From Hymenobacter convexus (lineage in GTDB: Bacteria > Bacteroidota > Bacteroidia > Cytophagales > Hymenobacteraceae): a stretch of 64,000 bases of DNA. The stretch is from the NCBI RefSeq assembly GCF_030580955.1, contig NZ_JAUQON010000001.1, positions 62,001 to 126,000 on the forward strand, in the 5' to 3' direction. Of this stretch, positions 37,560 to 47,332 are shown piece by piece. The notes beneath the pieces are model-generated. The model did not search any database. It was not told the DNA's origin and was given only the letters and a program-made list of their open reading frames with translations. The stretch's first letter is position 1. Every line of letters starts with the position of its first letter. A program made the translations under genes and the position numbers.

Positions 37560-38762
37560 CTAGCCGGTCGTCGGAATCACCTTCTCGCACACCAGCACCA
37601 CGGGCCGGCCGCGCAGGTCGGTGGTGGCAAAGAGGTACACCTCGCCGCCTTCCCGGATGCCGGTGCGGCGCCGGAAATCGGCCACCGAATCGGGGAAGTT
37701 GCGGGTGGTGACGTGGGCGCGGGCCTCGGGGCCGAGGTGGGCTTTCAGAGCGGAGCCGTCGGCTTTTTCCACGGCCAGTACTTTGAAAATGCGGCCCGGG
37801 AAATCTGGCCGCAGCACGTCGGAGGTGTAGAGGTGGCTGTGCTGGTGCAGCTTCAGCAGCTCGAAGGCCGTGCCGATGCTGCGGAACGCGCCGGCCTTGA
37901 GCACGGCGGCGTTGGGCTCGTAGAGGTATTGCTGGGCTTCGGCGTAGCGCGGGGTGGCACGGGCCTCACGGGCGCGGTTGAGGCGGAACTCCTGCTGGCT
38001 GCCGTCGCGACGCAGGTTCAGGGCGTAGCGCTCGGGGTCGACGGCGGGCTCCTGGCCCAGCTCGTAGAGCACTTCCTTCACCTCATTGTCCACGGCCACC
38101 ACCCAGAGGCGGCGCACGTGGCCCAGGCCCTGCACGGCGTGCTCGATATCGAGCATAGGCGAGGTTTTGAGCAGCACCTTATCGGCCCGGTGCAGCAGCA
38201 GCGGCAGGAGCTTCACCACGTCGGGCTCGCAGTCGCGCAGCAGAAAAATCTTGCGGGCGGCGGTGTCGCGCCGGGCCGGGTCGAGGTAGAGCCAGTCGTA
38301 GTGGTGGGTAGTTTCCTTGAGGAAATCCAGCGCTTCGGCGGCGTGCACGTCCACGTTGGTCAGGCCGAGCTGGCCGAAATTGTAGCGCACCACTTCGGCC
38401 AGCGCGGGGTTGCGCTCCACGTAGTCGACGTGCGCCACGCGGGCCGCAAACGCCGCCGAGTCGGCCCCGAAGCCGCCGGTGAGGTCGGCCAGGCGCTGGC
38501 CTTCCACCAGGCTGGCTTTGAAAGCCGCCGTGCGCGCCGACGAAGCCTGCTCGACGGACAGCGCGGGCGGGAAAATCAGGTCGGGGTTGTCGGCCCAGGC
38601 GGGCAGCTTCACGCGGGCCTTCTGGCGGGCCTGAATCTGGCGCACCAGCTCCGGCACGGGCAGGCCGGGGTGGCGGCGGGCTTGCAAAGCCAGGTGGGCC
38701 GGGTCGTCGTGCAGGTGGGCGGCCACGTAACGCCGGGCTGCTTCGGGCAGGGGGTAGTCCAT
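37560..38762 (-). CDS. class I SAM-dependent methyltransferase with THUMP-like domain
   Basis: 400 residues. The AdoMet loop is ADLTGGFGADSAAFAARVAH, followed by acidic strand DYVERNP. DWLYLDPARRD is the DPAR catalytic-type motif of this family. The C-terminal part (SDFP-like NFPDSVADFRRRTGIREGGE) is the THUMP-like domain with a final strand VYLFATTDLRGRPVVLVCEK. The family probably methylates RNA; the target is not known to me. It ends 19 bp from the end of the convergent pseudogene. Confidence 0.92.
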   Translation of the reverse strand: MDYPLPEAARRYVAAHLHDDPAHLALQARRHPGLPVPELVRQIQARQKARVKLPAWADNPDLIFPPALSVEQASSARTAAFKASLVEGQRLADLTGGFGADSAAFAARVAHVDYVERNPALAEVVRYNFGQLGLTNVDVHAAEALDFLKETTHHYDWLYLDPARRDTAARKIFLLRDCEPDVVKLLPLLLHRADKVLLKTSPMLDIEHAVQGLGHVRRLWVVAVDNEVKEVLYELGQEPAVDPERYALNLRRDGSQQEFRLNRAREARATPRYAEAQQYLYEPNAAVLKAGAFRSIGTAFELLKLHQHSHLYTSDVLRPDFPGRIFKVLAVEKADGSALKAHLGPEARAHVTTRNFPDSVADFRRRTGIREGGEVYLFATTDLRGRPVVLVCEKVIPTTG

Positions 38763-38885
38763 GAAGAAGCGTATACGGAAAAACGGCGGGTTAGAGCGAG
38801 AGGTGGGCAGTGAAATATGAGTAATGAGTGTGGAGAAGCGCGTTATAAAGCAGCAACCTGTTCACTTCTCAACTCTCACTACTTC

Positions 38886-39497
38886 CTAGCGCACCGCCCA
38901 GCGCAGGCCGAGCACCGGCTGGCCCGTGGGGGCCAGGCCCACGCCCATGGTAGTGGGGCGCAGGCGCGGCCACACGCTGCCATGCGCCGGGCTGCCGTTA
39001 TACGATTCCACGGCGCGCTTCATGTACGTGTTGGTGTTGCGGTTGATGAACACCGTGGCCAAGATGCTCGTCGCAAATATGCCCAGGGCCACTTTTTGGG
39101 TGTTGTTGAAGTACTGCCGCTCGTCGCCAATCAGAATTTGCTGGCCCCACAGGCCAAACGAGCCCACAGCCACCACCCGGTCAATCAGAAACGCGGTTTT
39201 CTGGCGGCGGTACTGGTCGAGGTAGGCCAGGGCTTCGGGGTGGCCGGCCAGGTAGGGGCGCAGCTTCTGGCCGAAAAAACCGGCCGACTGGTATTGGTCG
39301 CCGCCCACGCCGGGGGGCAGAAAATCGAAATTGTGCTGCGGGCCGTTGAGGCCGCGCGTGACATCGTCGGGGTGGAGGCGGATGGTGGCCGGGGCCTGTT
39401 GCGCCTGTGCCGAGGTCAGAGCCGTCAAAATCAGTGCCGTAGCTACCGTGCCGCGCAGCCCCCACGGTGCGGCAGTCAACCCATTAAGTTTGTGCAT
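38886..39497 (-). CDS. small exported or membrane protein of unknown function
   Basis: 203 residues from the ATG at 39497 (MHKLNGLTAAPWGLRGTVAT), chosen because a signal-like segment follows (ALILTALTSAQAQQ). Two further hydrophobic stretches (TAFLIDRVVAVGSFGLWGQQ; VALGIFATSILATVFI) suggest membrane helices, and RNTNTYMKRAVESYN follows. I do not recognise a family. A TATCTTTG box on the minus strand (39509-39502) lies only four bases before the start. Confidence 0.7.
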   Translation of the reverse strand: MHKLNGLTAAPWGLRGTVATALILTALTSAQAQQAPATIRLHPDDVTRGLNGPQHNFDFLPPGVGGDQYQSAGFFGQKLRPYLAGHPEALAYLDQYRRQKTAFLIDRVVAVGSFGLWGQQILIGDERQYFNNTQKVALGIFATSILATVFINRNTNTYMKRAVESYNGSPAHGSVWPRLRPTTMGVGLAPTGQPVLGLRWAVR

Positions 39498-39501
39498 ATA
39501 A

Positions 39502-39509
39502 CAAAGATA
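39502..39509 (-). promoter_or_regulatory. candidate -7 box very close to a start codon
   Basis: TATCTTTG on the minus strand matches TAnnTTTG exactly and ends 4 bases before the start at 39497. No TTG stands at a suitable distance upstream. If active, transcription would begin at or just inside the gene. Confidence 0.3.
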
Positions 39510-39650
39510 GAATGCGGGTGGAGGCAGAAAATGCCCCTCGCCTCCACTTTTTTGCCCTTCCAACTCAACAAACGCGTTGGCGCACACGTTCAGGCCGGGC
39601 CGGCCGGTGGTTTCCAGCCGGCCCGCTCCACCCTTTTAAGCTGCTTTTTT

Positions 39651-40391
39651 ATGCAAACATCCTTCATTTCTCGTGCTTTGCGGGCCCTGGTTCCCGCCAC
39701 TTTGCTACTGGCCGCCTGCGGCAAGTCCGATACGCCAGCGCCCACCCCAGCGCCCGACCAGGGCCGCGTCTACCTCTACCACGGCGCCGCCACGGCCAAC
39801 GTACCGCTTAAGTTTTTGGTGGATGACGCCGAAAAAGCCAACCTCACCTACGGCCAAAGCGCCAATTACCAAGCGGTAAATACCGGTGCCCATACCCTGA
39901 AAATTAACGTGGCTTCGTCGGCCGCCACCCAGGCTACCCAAGCGGTGACGGTGGAGAAGGATAAGAACTACTCCTACTTCGCCTATGCCAATGGGGCTAA
40001 CTCCGTCGGCGGCCTGCTCACCACCGACGACCTGACGGCTCCCTCGTCGGGCAAAGCCAAAATCCGGTTCATCCACATTGGCCAGGGGGCAGCCACGGCT
40101 GCCAAGCTTTCGACGGTGGTGGCCGGCATTGCCGACATTGCCGGCACCGATGCCCAGTTTGCCAACACCTCGGGCTTTGTGGAAATCATTCCCGGTCAGT
40201 ACAACATTGCCGTTACCAGCGGCACGCCTTCCGTCGTCATCGCCAACGTGGGCGACGGCAGCGGCTCGGGTGGCGGCACCAACAAAACCTACGAAGCCGG
40301 CAAAATATATACCGTGCTGCTACGCGGCCAGGTAAATGCCCTGATTCCGGCCGACCTGCAGCCCAAAGCCGTGCTCATCCAAAACAACTAA
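39651..40391 (+). CDS. DUF4397-domain lipoprotein
   Basis: 246 residues from the ATG at 39651, which opens a lipoprotein signal (LVPATLLLAACGKSDT, Cys at about 23). The mature part has two beta-rich modules (GRVYLYHGAATANVPLKFLV; KIRFIHIGQGAATAAKLSTV) of the DUF4397 type, anchored by the lipid in a membrane and probably at the cell surface. The function is unknown. The long in-frame open stretch upstream (from 38817) is antisense to another gene and lacks a signal, so it is rejected. It is closed by a long terminator hairpin. Confidence 0.88.
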   Translation: MQTSFISRALRALVPATLLLAACGKSDTPAPTPAPDQGRVYLYHGAATANVPLKFLVDDAEKANLTYGQSANYQAVNTGAHTLKINVASSAATQATQAVTVEKDKNYSYFAYANGANSVGGLLTTDDLTAPSSGKAKIRFIHIGQGAATAAKLSTVVAGIADIAGTDAQFANTSGFVEIIPGQYNIAVTSGTPSVVIANVGDGSGSGGGTNKTYEAGKIYTVLLRGQVNALIPADLQPKAVLIQNN

Positions 40392-40397
40392 GCGGGC

Positions 40398-40457
40398 TCG
40401 CCCGATAAGTAAAAAGCCCCCTGGCCGACGCCAGGGGGCTTTTTGCTTATCGGGCGA
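40398..40457. terminator. long bidirectional terminator hairpin
   Basis: Arms of about 28 bp (40398-40425 and 40430-40457) with loop cgac are nearly perfect; only the inner AAAAAGCCCCCTGGC/GCCAGGGGGCTTTTT part is terminator-like. It separates the convergent DUF4397 and giant T9SS genes, and the outer arm runs into the stop side of each. Confidence 0.9.
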
Positions 40458-40465
40458 AGGAGTAG

Positions 40466-43400
40466 CTACTCCTTCACCACCTTCAGGTGCTGCGCGGGCT
40501 GGCCGGGGAAGGCCAGCTGCACGAAGTACACGCCGCTGGCCAGCTCGTGCAGGTCGAGCGGGGCCAGCTGGTTTTCGCCGGCTGCCAGCGCGGCGGTGGG
40601 CAGCGCCAGCACGAGGCGCCCGGCGGCATCGGTGAGGCGCAGCTGGGCCGGAGCAGCGGCCATACCAGTCGGCAGTGTCAGTACCAGCGCCAACTGGTTG
40701 CGGAAGGGATTGGGCGCGGCCCGCAACTGCAGCGCCGGGGCGGCTTCCGCATCGAAGCGCACGGTGCGCACCGGCGAGAATTCGGCCGCGCCGCTCAGGT
40801 CGACTTGGCGCAGGCGGTAGTAGCGCGGGCCGGCTTTGCCCTTCTCGGCGTCGAGGAAGGCATACTGGCGCGCCGTGGTGCTACCGGGCGAGGCACTGGC
40901 CACGAAGCCCAGCAGGCGGAAGTCGCGGCCGTTGCCACTCACCTGCACCTCGAAGCCGGCGCTGTTTTTCTCGCTGGCGGTGGCCCAGGTCAGGTGGGCA
41001 TCGAGGCCTTGGCGGGTGGCCGTGAAGGCGGTGAGCACCACGGGCAGCGGGTTGGCGGCGCTGCCCAGCGTCCAGACGGAGAAGTCGGTGATGCCGGTTT
41101 TGCCCACCGTGTTGCCCGCGATGGTGATGGGCGCTTGGCTGGCCCAGGGGCCGCTCGTGCCGCTCACCGACTTGGACAAGGCTACATTGCCGACGGCAAT
41201 GCCGTTGCGCTCGTGGTCGAAGTAGCTAAAGCTCATGGCCACGTTCAGGCCCGTGTTGGTGGCGGGTTGAATGTCGAAGTAGCGCTTAATGCTCTGGCTG
41301 GCGCCTACGCCGGTGAGCACCGTGCCCGTGGTGCGCACCACTGTGGTGAGGCCCGGGAAGACGGTAGAAGCCGCGTCCGGCGTCAGCGTCAGGCCGATGT
41401 TGCCAAAGCTCTCCGTCGTGGCCGAACTAACGTTGCGGCCCGGCACTGCCACCTGGCCCAGCACGTAGCTGGCATCGGTTTCGGCGGCGATGGTAGCGGT
41501 TAGCGTCAGCGTCACGGCGTAGGTGCCGGTGTTCAGCACGCCTTGGCTCATGGTGAGCGTGTTGGCCACCGTGACGTCATTGGCCAATGCGAGCACGCCG
41601 CTGGTGCTGGCCAGGTTCACCGCGAGGTTGTAGAGAGCCAGCGGACCGGTGAGGGTGGGCGTAGCACCCCGGAAGGCCACTGTGCCGCCGGTCAGGCTCA
41701 CGTTGGCGGCGGAGGTGCTGCTGGTCAGGTCGCCGTACACGTTTAATGTGCCGGCGCTCTGAGCCAGGCGGGCGCCGCTGGCCAGGGTGAGGGTGCGCAC
41801 GTCGGCGGTGGCCGTGGTGCTCAGGTTCGGGTAGAAGTTCAGGCCGGCCGGAATAACGGCATCGACGGTGGCGCTGGGCACGCAGGCGGTCCAGTTGGCG
41901 GCATCAAACCAGTCACTGTTCACCCCTTTGTAAGTGGTCTGGTCGGTTACGGTGAAAGCAATGCTGGGCAGGCCGTTCACATCGGCCGCGCAGCCGTTGG
42001 CATCGGTGACGGCCGTGATGGCGAAGGTGGTGCTTTGCGTGAGCGGATAGCTGAGCGAGTAGGCGCTTAGCGGCACGGTGGCGGTTTGGCTGGTGGTGCC
42101 GCTGGCGTCGGTGCGCGCTACTGTCACGGTGTAGGGCGGCGTGCCGGTCAGGGTCGTGTTCACAGTGGCCGAGCTGCCGGGGCAAAGCGTGGTGCCGGGG
42201 CTGGCGAGGGCCGCCGTGGGCAGCGGGTTCACCGTGAGCGAGCCCCCGGGCGTGAGCGAGCAGCCGTAGGCGTCGCTCACACTGGTGAGGGTGTACGTCT
42301 TGCCCGCGGCCGCCGCAAACGTGAAGGGCGAGGCTGCGGCCGTAGTCGTGACGGGCGTGGTGCCGTCGGTGTAGGTCACCGCGAACGGCCCGCCGTTGCC
42401 GGTCAGCGTCACCGAGGCCGTGGTGGGGCCACACACCGGGCCCGGCGTGGCAATGGTGGCCGTTTGCGGCACGGGCGTAAACTCATCCGAGCCCAGGTCG
42501 GGCGTGGTCTGGCGGCTGGTGTTGGCATCGTCGAACTCGCCGTTGACGCCCGTGATGGCCACGCCCGCGTTGTTGAGCGAGCAGTTGGTGGTGGCATCCA
42601 GGTTGAGGTTGCCGGCGGCGGGGTCCACAAACTTGGCGGGAATATTCAGCGAAGCAGCGTCCTGGCTGGTGTTGGTTTTCCAGGTGGCAAACGTGTAGGC
42701 CGTGGTGTTCACCTCGCCCAGCTTGGCGGGGTCGGCGGCGTAAAGGTCGTTGTTGTTCGACGTGAAGCTGGTGGTGTTGTTGATGCCAATGGCAAAGTTG
42801 GCCGTGCCGCCGGTGCGCAGGTTCAGCAGCAGGTTGTTGCGCACGTTGGCGCCGACGGTGCCGCTGCGGTTGTATGCATAGCTTTTGGTGGTGCCGGTGT
42901 TGGAGCCGCTTACCACTGCCGAATTGAAATACCAAGTGGTGGTGATGCCTGAGCCGAACACGTTATCGAGCAAGGCATACACGGCTTGCGGATTGGTATT
43001 GGAGCCGTTGCTGAGCACAACTTGGTTGTTGCGCACGCTCCAGGCGCCGCCGCCTATCTGGATGCCCACCAGCCCGGCACCCGCCCCGGCCGAGGCATTG
43101 GTCAGGTTGTACACCCGGTTCTGGGCGGCCGTGCCCGTCCCCAGATTCGAGGTTGATTTGGTTAGAATGCCGGTAACGTAGTTGTTGAGCGTGGCAGTAG
43201 CGGTAGCACTCAGGTTAAAAATAAAGTTGCCGACAATTTGCTGGGCTTGGGAAGCAGAGGCAGTGCCCAGCGTGTAGATGCCTATCAGCCCTGTACCTCC
43301 CAGGCTGCCGCCTTGCGTGGTGGCGCTGCTGATGTCGCTCACCGTGTTGCCCGACAGGAGGTAGGACGTATTGTCGCTTTTCACCTCAATGCCCGAGAAG

Positions 43401-46400
43401 GTGCTGGCGCCCGCGGCGGTGAGGCTGATATTGCGAACGAAGTTGCCCGAAACCGTGGTGCTGGGGGCGTTGGCCGTGCCCAGGCCGTTCAGGTAAATGC
43501 CCCGGAAGGCCACCACGGCGCTGTTGGTCCAGGCCGCGCCGCCGGCCTGCGCGGCCGAGCCGCCGATGTAGTTGCCGCTCACCACCCAGCCCGTGGTGGC
43601 CGAGCTGGAAACGGCGCCCAGGTTCAGGGCCGTTTGGGCGGTGGCGGTGGCCGTCGTGGTCTGGTAGAAGCTGTTGCCGTTGATGGTCCAGTTGCTGCCC
43701 GCGCCGGTGGTTACGATGCCGTTGGTGGCCCAGTCGTAGAGGTTGTTGCCGGTAATCGTCACGCCGCTGGGCGAAGCGGCGGCCACGCTGGGTGTGGCCG
43801 AATAAATGGCCTGGGCCGGCCGGTTGGCGGCCGCGGCGGCTTTGAAAATGTCGCAGTTCAGAATGCTCGTGTTGTCGTTGCCGCTCACGCCGGCCGCCAC
43901 GCCGCCCACCGCCGTGGTGTTCGAGTTGCCGATGAACACCACGCCATTGCTCGTGCTGGTGGTGCCGCCTTCCACGTAGCAGTCGCGCAGGGTGTTGCCC
44001 GTCGCGTCCTGCTGCACCGTGAACACGGGGCCACCAGCGCTGGTGTTGCGCAGGCGCAGGTACTTGGCCGTGCCCGCCTGGCCAACGCGCCCGTCGATGG
44101 TCACGCGGTCGGCCCCGTTCAGCACAATGCCGGCCGGGCCCATGCTGCCCGCCGCGCCCGTAATCAGGCGCTCGGTGGCCGCGCTGGGCTGAATGCTGAC
44201 CGAGTAGCCGCCCGCGCCTTGCTCAGTGAGCGGGTTCAGCGCATTGGCGCCGTCCTCAATCATAATATCGCCAGTGATGAGCACGGTCAAGTTGCTGGTC
44301 AGGATGCCGGCGTTGAGGCGGGCAAACAGGCCGCCCGCCGCCGTGAGCGACACCAGCGGCTGACCGCCGTACACCTCGCCCGGCCCCACGCTCACCGTGC
44401 CGCCAAAGCCTTCCAGCAGCGTGTAGCTCAGCGGCGTGCCGCCGATGGGGAACGCGGCGCCGCTCAGTGCCACGCTGGCCGGCGTCGCGGCAAACGTGTT
44501 GGGCGCGTTGATGCCCACGTTCGGAATGGCCGCCAAATCCTGGGCCACCACGAAATACTGAATGATAGTGCCCGCCACGGGCGTCGTCGGCAGCAGGCTG
44601 TAATCGATAGTGAAGCTGAAAGGCGAGGCGCCGGTGCTGCTTTCCACAAACTTCCAGCCGGCCGTGCCGCTGGTGTTGTCGTTGAAAGCGTTGCCGTCGG
44701 TGCTGAGCTTGAAATAAAGGCGCGGGGCGGTGCCGGCGGCCACGTTTACGCCGCTGGCATCGGTGATGGCCACGCCGGCGAGGGTGGGGCCGCTGCCCAC
44801 GGGCTGGTTGCCCAGCGGCGTGGCAATGACGATGGCCGGCGGGGTGCGGTCCACGGGCAGAAAGTCGCCTTCATCGGCCCCAATGTCAGGAGCCGTGCCG
44901 CCCGCCCCATTGGGGTAGGGGCCGCGCGCATCTCCTTCAAAGTCAGCCCCCACGCTGGCCACCACCTGCCCGGCGCTTTCCACCGGCTGCGGCGTGCCGG
45001 GCGCGAAATGCAGAAACGTCCCGTCGGCTCCATTCACGGAGGCAAACGATACGCTGCCCGTCAGCGAGTTGCTTTCGCGTGCGGCCACCAGTGCCTGGTA
45101 GGCGGCCAGCGAAGGCAGCGCGTTGGTGAGCGTGCCGGTACCTTCGGCGTAAATCAAGCGCGTGCCGGAAGGCGTGCCGGCGTAGTAGAGGTTGTTGTTG
45201 CTGGTGCTGGCCAGGTTGGTGGGCGCCGTGCCGGTGGTGCCGCTGAGGCGGCGCAGGGCTGCCGCGACGCCGGTGCCGCCCGGCGTGCTGGTGTTCACCA
45301 CCAAGTTGTTGCGCAGGTCCACCGCATTGGAGGTGGTGCCCACGTAAACGCCGCTGCTGCCCGAGTTGGTAGCCGTGCTGCTGCCGGCCAGGTAAATGGT
45401 GTTGTGGTAGAGGTTGGCGGCCGCCGTGGTGCTGATGCCCACCACGGCGTTCAGGTCCGCCGAGGCCGGCGCGCTCAGCCCGCCAATCAGGTTGTTGGCC
45501 AGCGTGTGCGTGGCGCCGCTGGCAACGGCAATGCCCACCGAGCGCGAGTTCGGCCCGTAGGCCACGTTGCCATAAATCTTGTTGCCGCCGATGGCGTTGG
45601 CCGCGGTGCCGGCCGCAATACTGATGCCCCGCACCTCGCCGCTGTTGGTGCTGCCCGCGGCGCCCAGCGTGTTGCCGCCAATGGTGTTCTGTGAGAAGGT
45701 TTTGGCGCCGTTGGTGCTGCTCGACGTCAGGCCCTGCAGTATCAGGCCGGTGATGGTGTTGCTGCCGGCCAGCGTGTTGCCGGTCACGGTGTTGCCTGTC
45801 ACGGTTTCGGCGGTAGCCGAGCCGCCGCTGAAGTAGCCATAAAGCACCGACGGAGTGCTGCCCGTGCCGTTGCTGATGCTGTTGCCGGCAATGGTGTTGC
45901 CGGTGGCGGTAATAACCCCGGTGCCCACGTAAAGGCCGTAGAATTTGGGTGCGCCGGTGCTGGTGTGCGTGTTGTTGCTGATGGTGTTGGCCACTAGCGC
46001 CACCGGCGAAGTGGTGGGCGACTGGGTGACCACGTGCACTCCGTAGATGGTGGGCGAAGTAGCACTGAAGGTATTGTCCCGGAACGCATTACCGGCGCCC
46101 ACTGCGCCTATCGTGACCGAAGCCGACGTGGCAGCCGACCGGTAGATGCCGTAATTCAGGGTGTTGTTGGCAACCGAGTTGTTGAAGATGGTATTGCCCG
46201 TGATGTTAATCGCAATGCTGGTACCACTGGCTTGGTCTTCAATGAAATGCACCTCGCCGCTGCCCGGCAGCACGCAGTCCTGCACCCGGTTGTTGGTGAT
46301 GCTCACGCCGCTGATGTTGCTGGATGCTCCCTGCTGAATGCCCACCACCGTGCCCGACGAACCGGCCGCATTCGTAATGCCAACCGTGTTGTTGTTGATG

Positions 46401-47332
46401 AGCACCGTGCCCGCAAACGCCGTGGCCCCACCGGTGCCCACGGCAATGCCCCGCACGTTGTTGGTCGTTGTGGTCGTACTGAGCGTCAGGGTATTATTTT
46501 CAATTTTCAGGCCGCTTTGGCCTTCGGCGCGAATACCATAAACCGCCCCACTATTTGCCCCGATGTTGGTCAGGGTGTTGCCGCCGCCACTGCCAATCTC
46601 GTTGCCGGCATCGAGTACGGCGGCTGTGGTGAAAGTGCCGTTGCCTTGCAGGTAAATCGCAACTGCACAGTTGCTGATGGTGTTGCTGGTGAATTTATTG
46701 GCTGAGTTAGCGCCCGCTGCCGAGGAAGCGGTAAAGTTGATGTTTGCGGAAAAAATGCCCACCGTGGCACTGTTGCTGCGGTCCAGCGAAATGCCACAGT
46801 TGGTAATCAACACGTTCTGGCAGCCGTCGGTGGCCGAGGCGCGGGTCAGGTAGTAGCCGTACTCCGTTTTGACGGCGTTGGAAGCGATATTGGCCGCGTT
46901 TTCCTGCACGTCGATACCATTGAAGGTGATGTAATCGGTACCCGTCAGCCTGATGACGTAGTCAGCGCCGGTGCCGGTACCATTTAGCGCCGCTGTAATG
47001 AGCGGGTTGGTGCCGGTGCCAGCCTTTCGGAACACAATGGGGTTGGCCGCCGTGCCAGTGACCGTGATGGACCCGGCCGTGGGGCTGGCAAACGTCTCGG
47101 CGTAGCCCGCCGCCACGTTGAATGTGACCCCGCCCGCGCCCACGCCCTGCGTGTTCAGGTCTGCTATAGCGGCGGTTACGCTGGGGTAATCGCCCGGAAT
47201 GGTTTTGGAGCCCGAAATCTGCGCATGGGCCGCCTGCGACCCAAGCATGGCCGCCGCGCCCAGCGCCAGCCGGCCCAGCCATTGGAAGGAAAACAGCGCC
47301 GGGCGCCGCTTAGAAAGTAAGAAATGCGTCAT
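40466..47332 (-). CDS. giant T9SS-secreted parallel beta-helix protein
   Basis: 2,288 residues from the ATG at 47332, which opens a signal peptide (RLALGAAAMLGSQAAHA, then QISGSKTIPGDYPSVTAAIA). Residues about 25-800 and 1,000-1,500 are Asn/Thr/Gly-rich right-handed beta-helix repeats with many NxxxGN-type turns (GNTIFNNSVANNTLNYGIYR). Between and after them are Ig-like or PKD-like modules (LTGTPPYTVTVARTDASGTT) and a YKGVNSDWFDAANWTACVPS module shared with the other T9SS protein. The last 80 residues are a type A sorting domain (RAAPNPFRNQLALVLTLP to HLKVVKE). A surface adhesin or polysaccharide lyase-like fold is possible; the catalytic role is unknown. Confidence 0.93.
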   Translation of the reverse strand: MTHFLLSKRRPALFSFQWLGRLALGAAAMLGSQAAHAQISGSKTIPGDYPSVTAAIADLNTQGVGAGGVTFNVAAGYAETFASPTAGSITVTGTAANPIVFRKAGTGTNPLITAALNGTGTGADYVIRLTGTDYITFNGIDVQENAANIASNAVKTEYGYYLTRASATDGCQNVLITNCGISLDRSNSATVGIFSANINFTASSAAGANSANKFTSNTISNCAVAIYLQGNGTFTTAAVLDAGNEIGSGGGNTLTNIGANSGAVYGIRAEGQSGLKIENNTLTLSTTTTTNNVRGIAVGTGGATAFAGTVLINNNTVGITNAAGSSGTVVGIQQGASSNISGVSITNNRVQDCVLPGSGEVHFIEDQASGTSIAINITGNTIFNNSVANNTLNYGIYRSAATSASVTIGAVGAGNAFRDNTFSATSPTIYGVHVVTQSPTTSPVALVANTISNNTHTSTGAPKFYGLYVGTGVITATGNTIAGNSISNGTGSTPSVLYGYFSGGSATAETVTGNTVTGNTLAGSNTITGLILQGLTSSSTNGAKTFSQNTIGGNTLGAAGSTNSGEVRGISIAAGTAANAIGGNKIYGNVAYGPNSRSVGIAVASGATHTLANNLIGGLSAPASADLNAVVGISTTAAANLYHNTIYLAGSSTATNSGSSGVYVGTTSNAVDLRNNLVVNTSTPGGTGVAAALRRLSGTTGTAPTNLASTSNNNLYYAGTPSGTRLIYAEGTGTLTNALPSLAAYQALVAARESNSLTGSVSFASVNGADGTFLHFAPGTPQPVESAGQVVASVGADFEGDARGPYPNGAGGTAPDIGADEGDFLPVDRTPPAIVIATPLGNQPVGSGPTLAGVAITDASGVNVAAGTAPRLYFKLSTDGNAFNDNTSGTAGWKFVESSTGASPFSFTIDYSLLPTTPVAGTIIQYFVVAQDLAAIPNVGINAPNTFAATPASVALSGAAFPIGGTPLSYTLLEGFGGTVSVGPGEVYGGQPLVSLTAAGGLFARLNAGILTSNLTVLITGDIMIEDGANALNPLTEQGAGGYSVSIQPSAATERLITGAAGSMGPAGIVLNGADRVTIDGRVGQAGTAKYLRLRNTSAGGPVFTVQQDATGNTLRDCYVEGGTTSTSNGVVFIGNSNTTAVGGVAAGVSGNDNTSILNCDIFKAAAAANRPAQAIYSATPSVAAASPSGVTITGNNLYDWATNGIVTTGAGSNWTINGNSFYQTTTATATAQTALNLGAVSSSATTGWVVSGNYIGGSAAQAGGAAWTNSAVVAFRGIYLNGLGTANAPSTTVSGNFVRNISLTAAGASTFSGIEVKSDNTSYLLSGNTVSDISSATTQGGSLGGTGLIGIYTLGTASASQAQQIVGNFIFNLSATATATLNNYVTGILTKSTSNLGTGTAAQNRVYNLTNASAGAGAGLVGIQIGGGAWSVRNNQVVLSNGSNTNPQAVYALLDNVFGSGITTTWYFNSAVVSGSNTGTTKSYAYNRSGTVGANVRNNLLLNLRTGGTANFAIGINNTTSFTSNNNDLYAADPAKLGEVNTTAYTFATWKTNTSQDAASLNIPAKFVDPAAGNLNLDATTNCSLNNAGVAITGVNGEFDDANTSRQTTPDLGSDEFTPVPQTATIATPGPVCGPTTASVTLTGNGGPFAVTYTDGTTPVTTTAAASPFTFAAAAGKTYTLTSVSDAYGCSLTPGGSLTVNPLPTAALASPGTTLCPGSSATVNTTLTGTPPYTVTVARTDASGTTSQTATVPLSAYSLSYPLTQSTTFAITAVTDANGCAADVNGLPSIAFTVTDQTTYKGVNSDWFDAANWTACVPSATVDAVIPAGLNFYPNLSTTATADVRTLTLASGARLAQSAGTLNVYGDLTSSTSAANVSLTGGTVAFRGATPTLTGPLALYNLAVNLASTSGVLALANDVTVANTLTMSQGVLNTGTYAVTLTLTATIAAETDASYVLGQVAVPGRNVSSATTESFGNIGLTLTPDAASTVFPGLTTVVRTTGTVLTGVGASQSIKRYFDIQPATNTGLNVAMSFSYFDHERNGIAVGNVALSKSVSGTSGPWASQAPITIAGNTVGKTGITDFSVWTLGSAANPLPVVLTAFTATRQGLDAHLTWATASEKNSAGFEVQVSGNGRDFRLLGFVASASPGSTTARQYAFLDAEKGKAGPRYYRLRQVDLSGAAEFSPVRTVRFDAEAAPALQLRAAPNPFRNQLALVLTLPTGMAAAPAQLRLTDAAGRLVLALPTAALAAGENQLAPLDLHELASGVYFVQLAFPGQPAQHLKVVKE

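Noticed and set aside
38817..39650. long N-terminal extension of the DUF4397 lipoprotein
   Set aside because: It overlaps the opposite-strand gene at 38886-39497, and the lipoprotein signal begins only at 39651.
43238..45694. 818-codon open frame antisense to the giant T9SS gene
   Set aside because: It is Ala/Arg/Gly/His-rich with no domain or signal, and it mirrors the GC-rich third positions of the real gene on the other strand.
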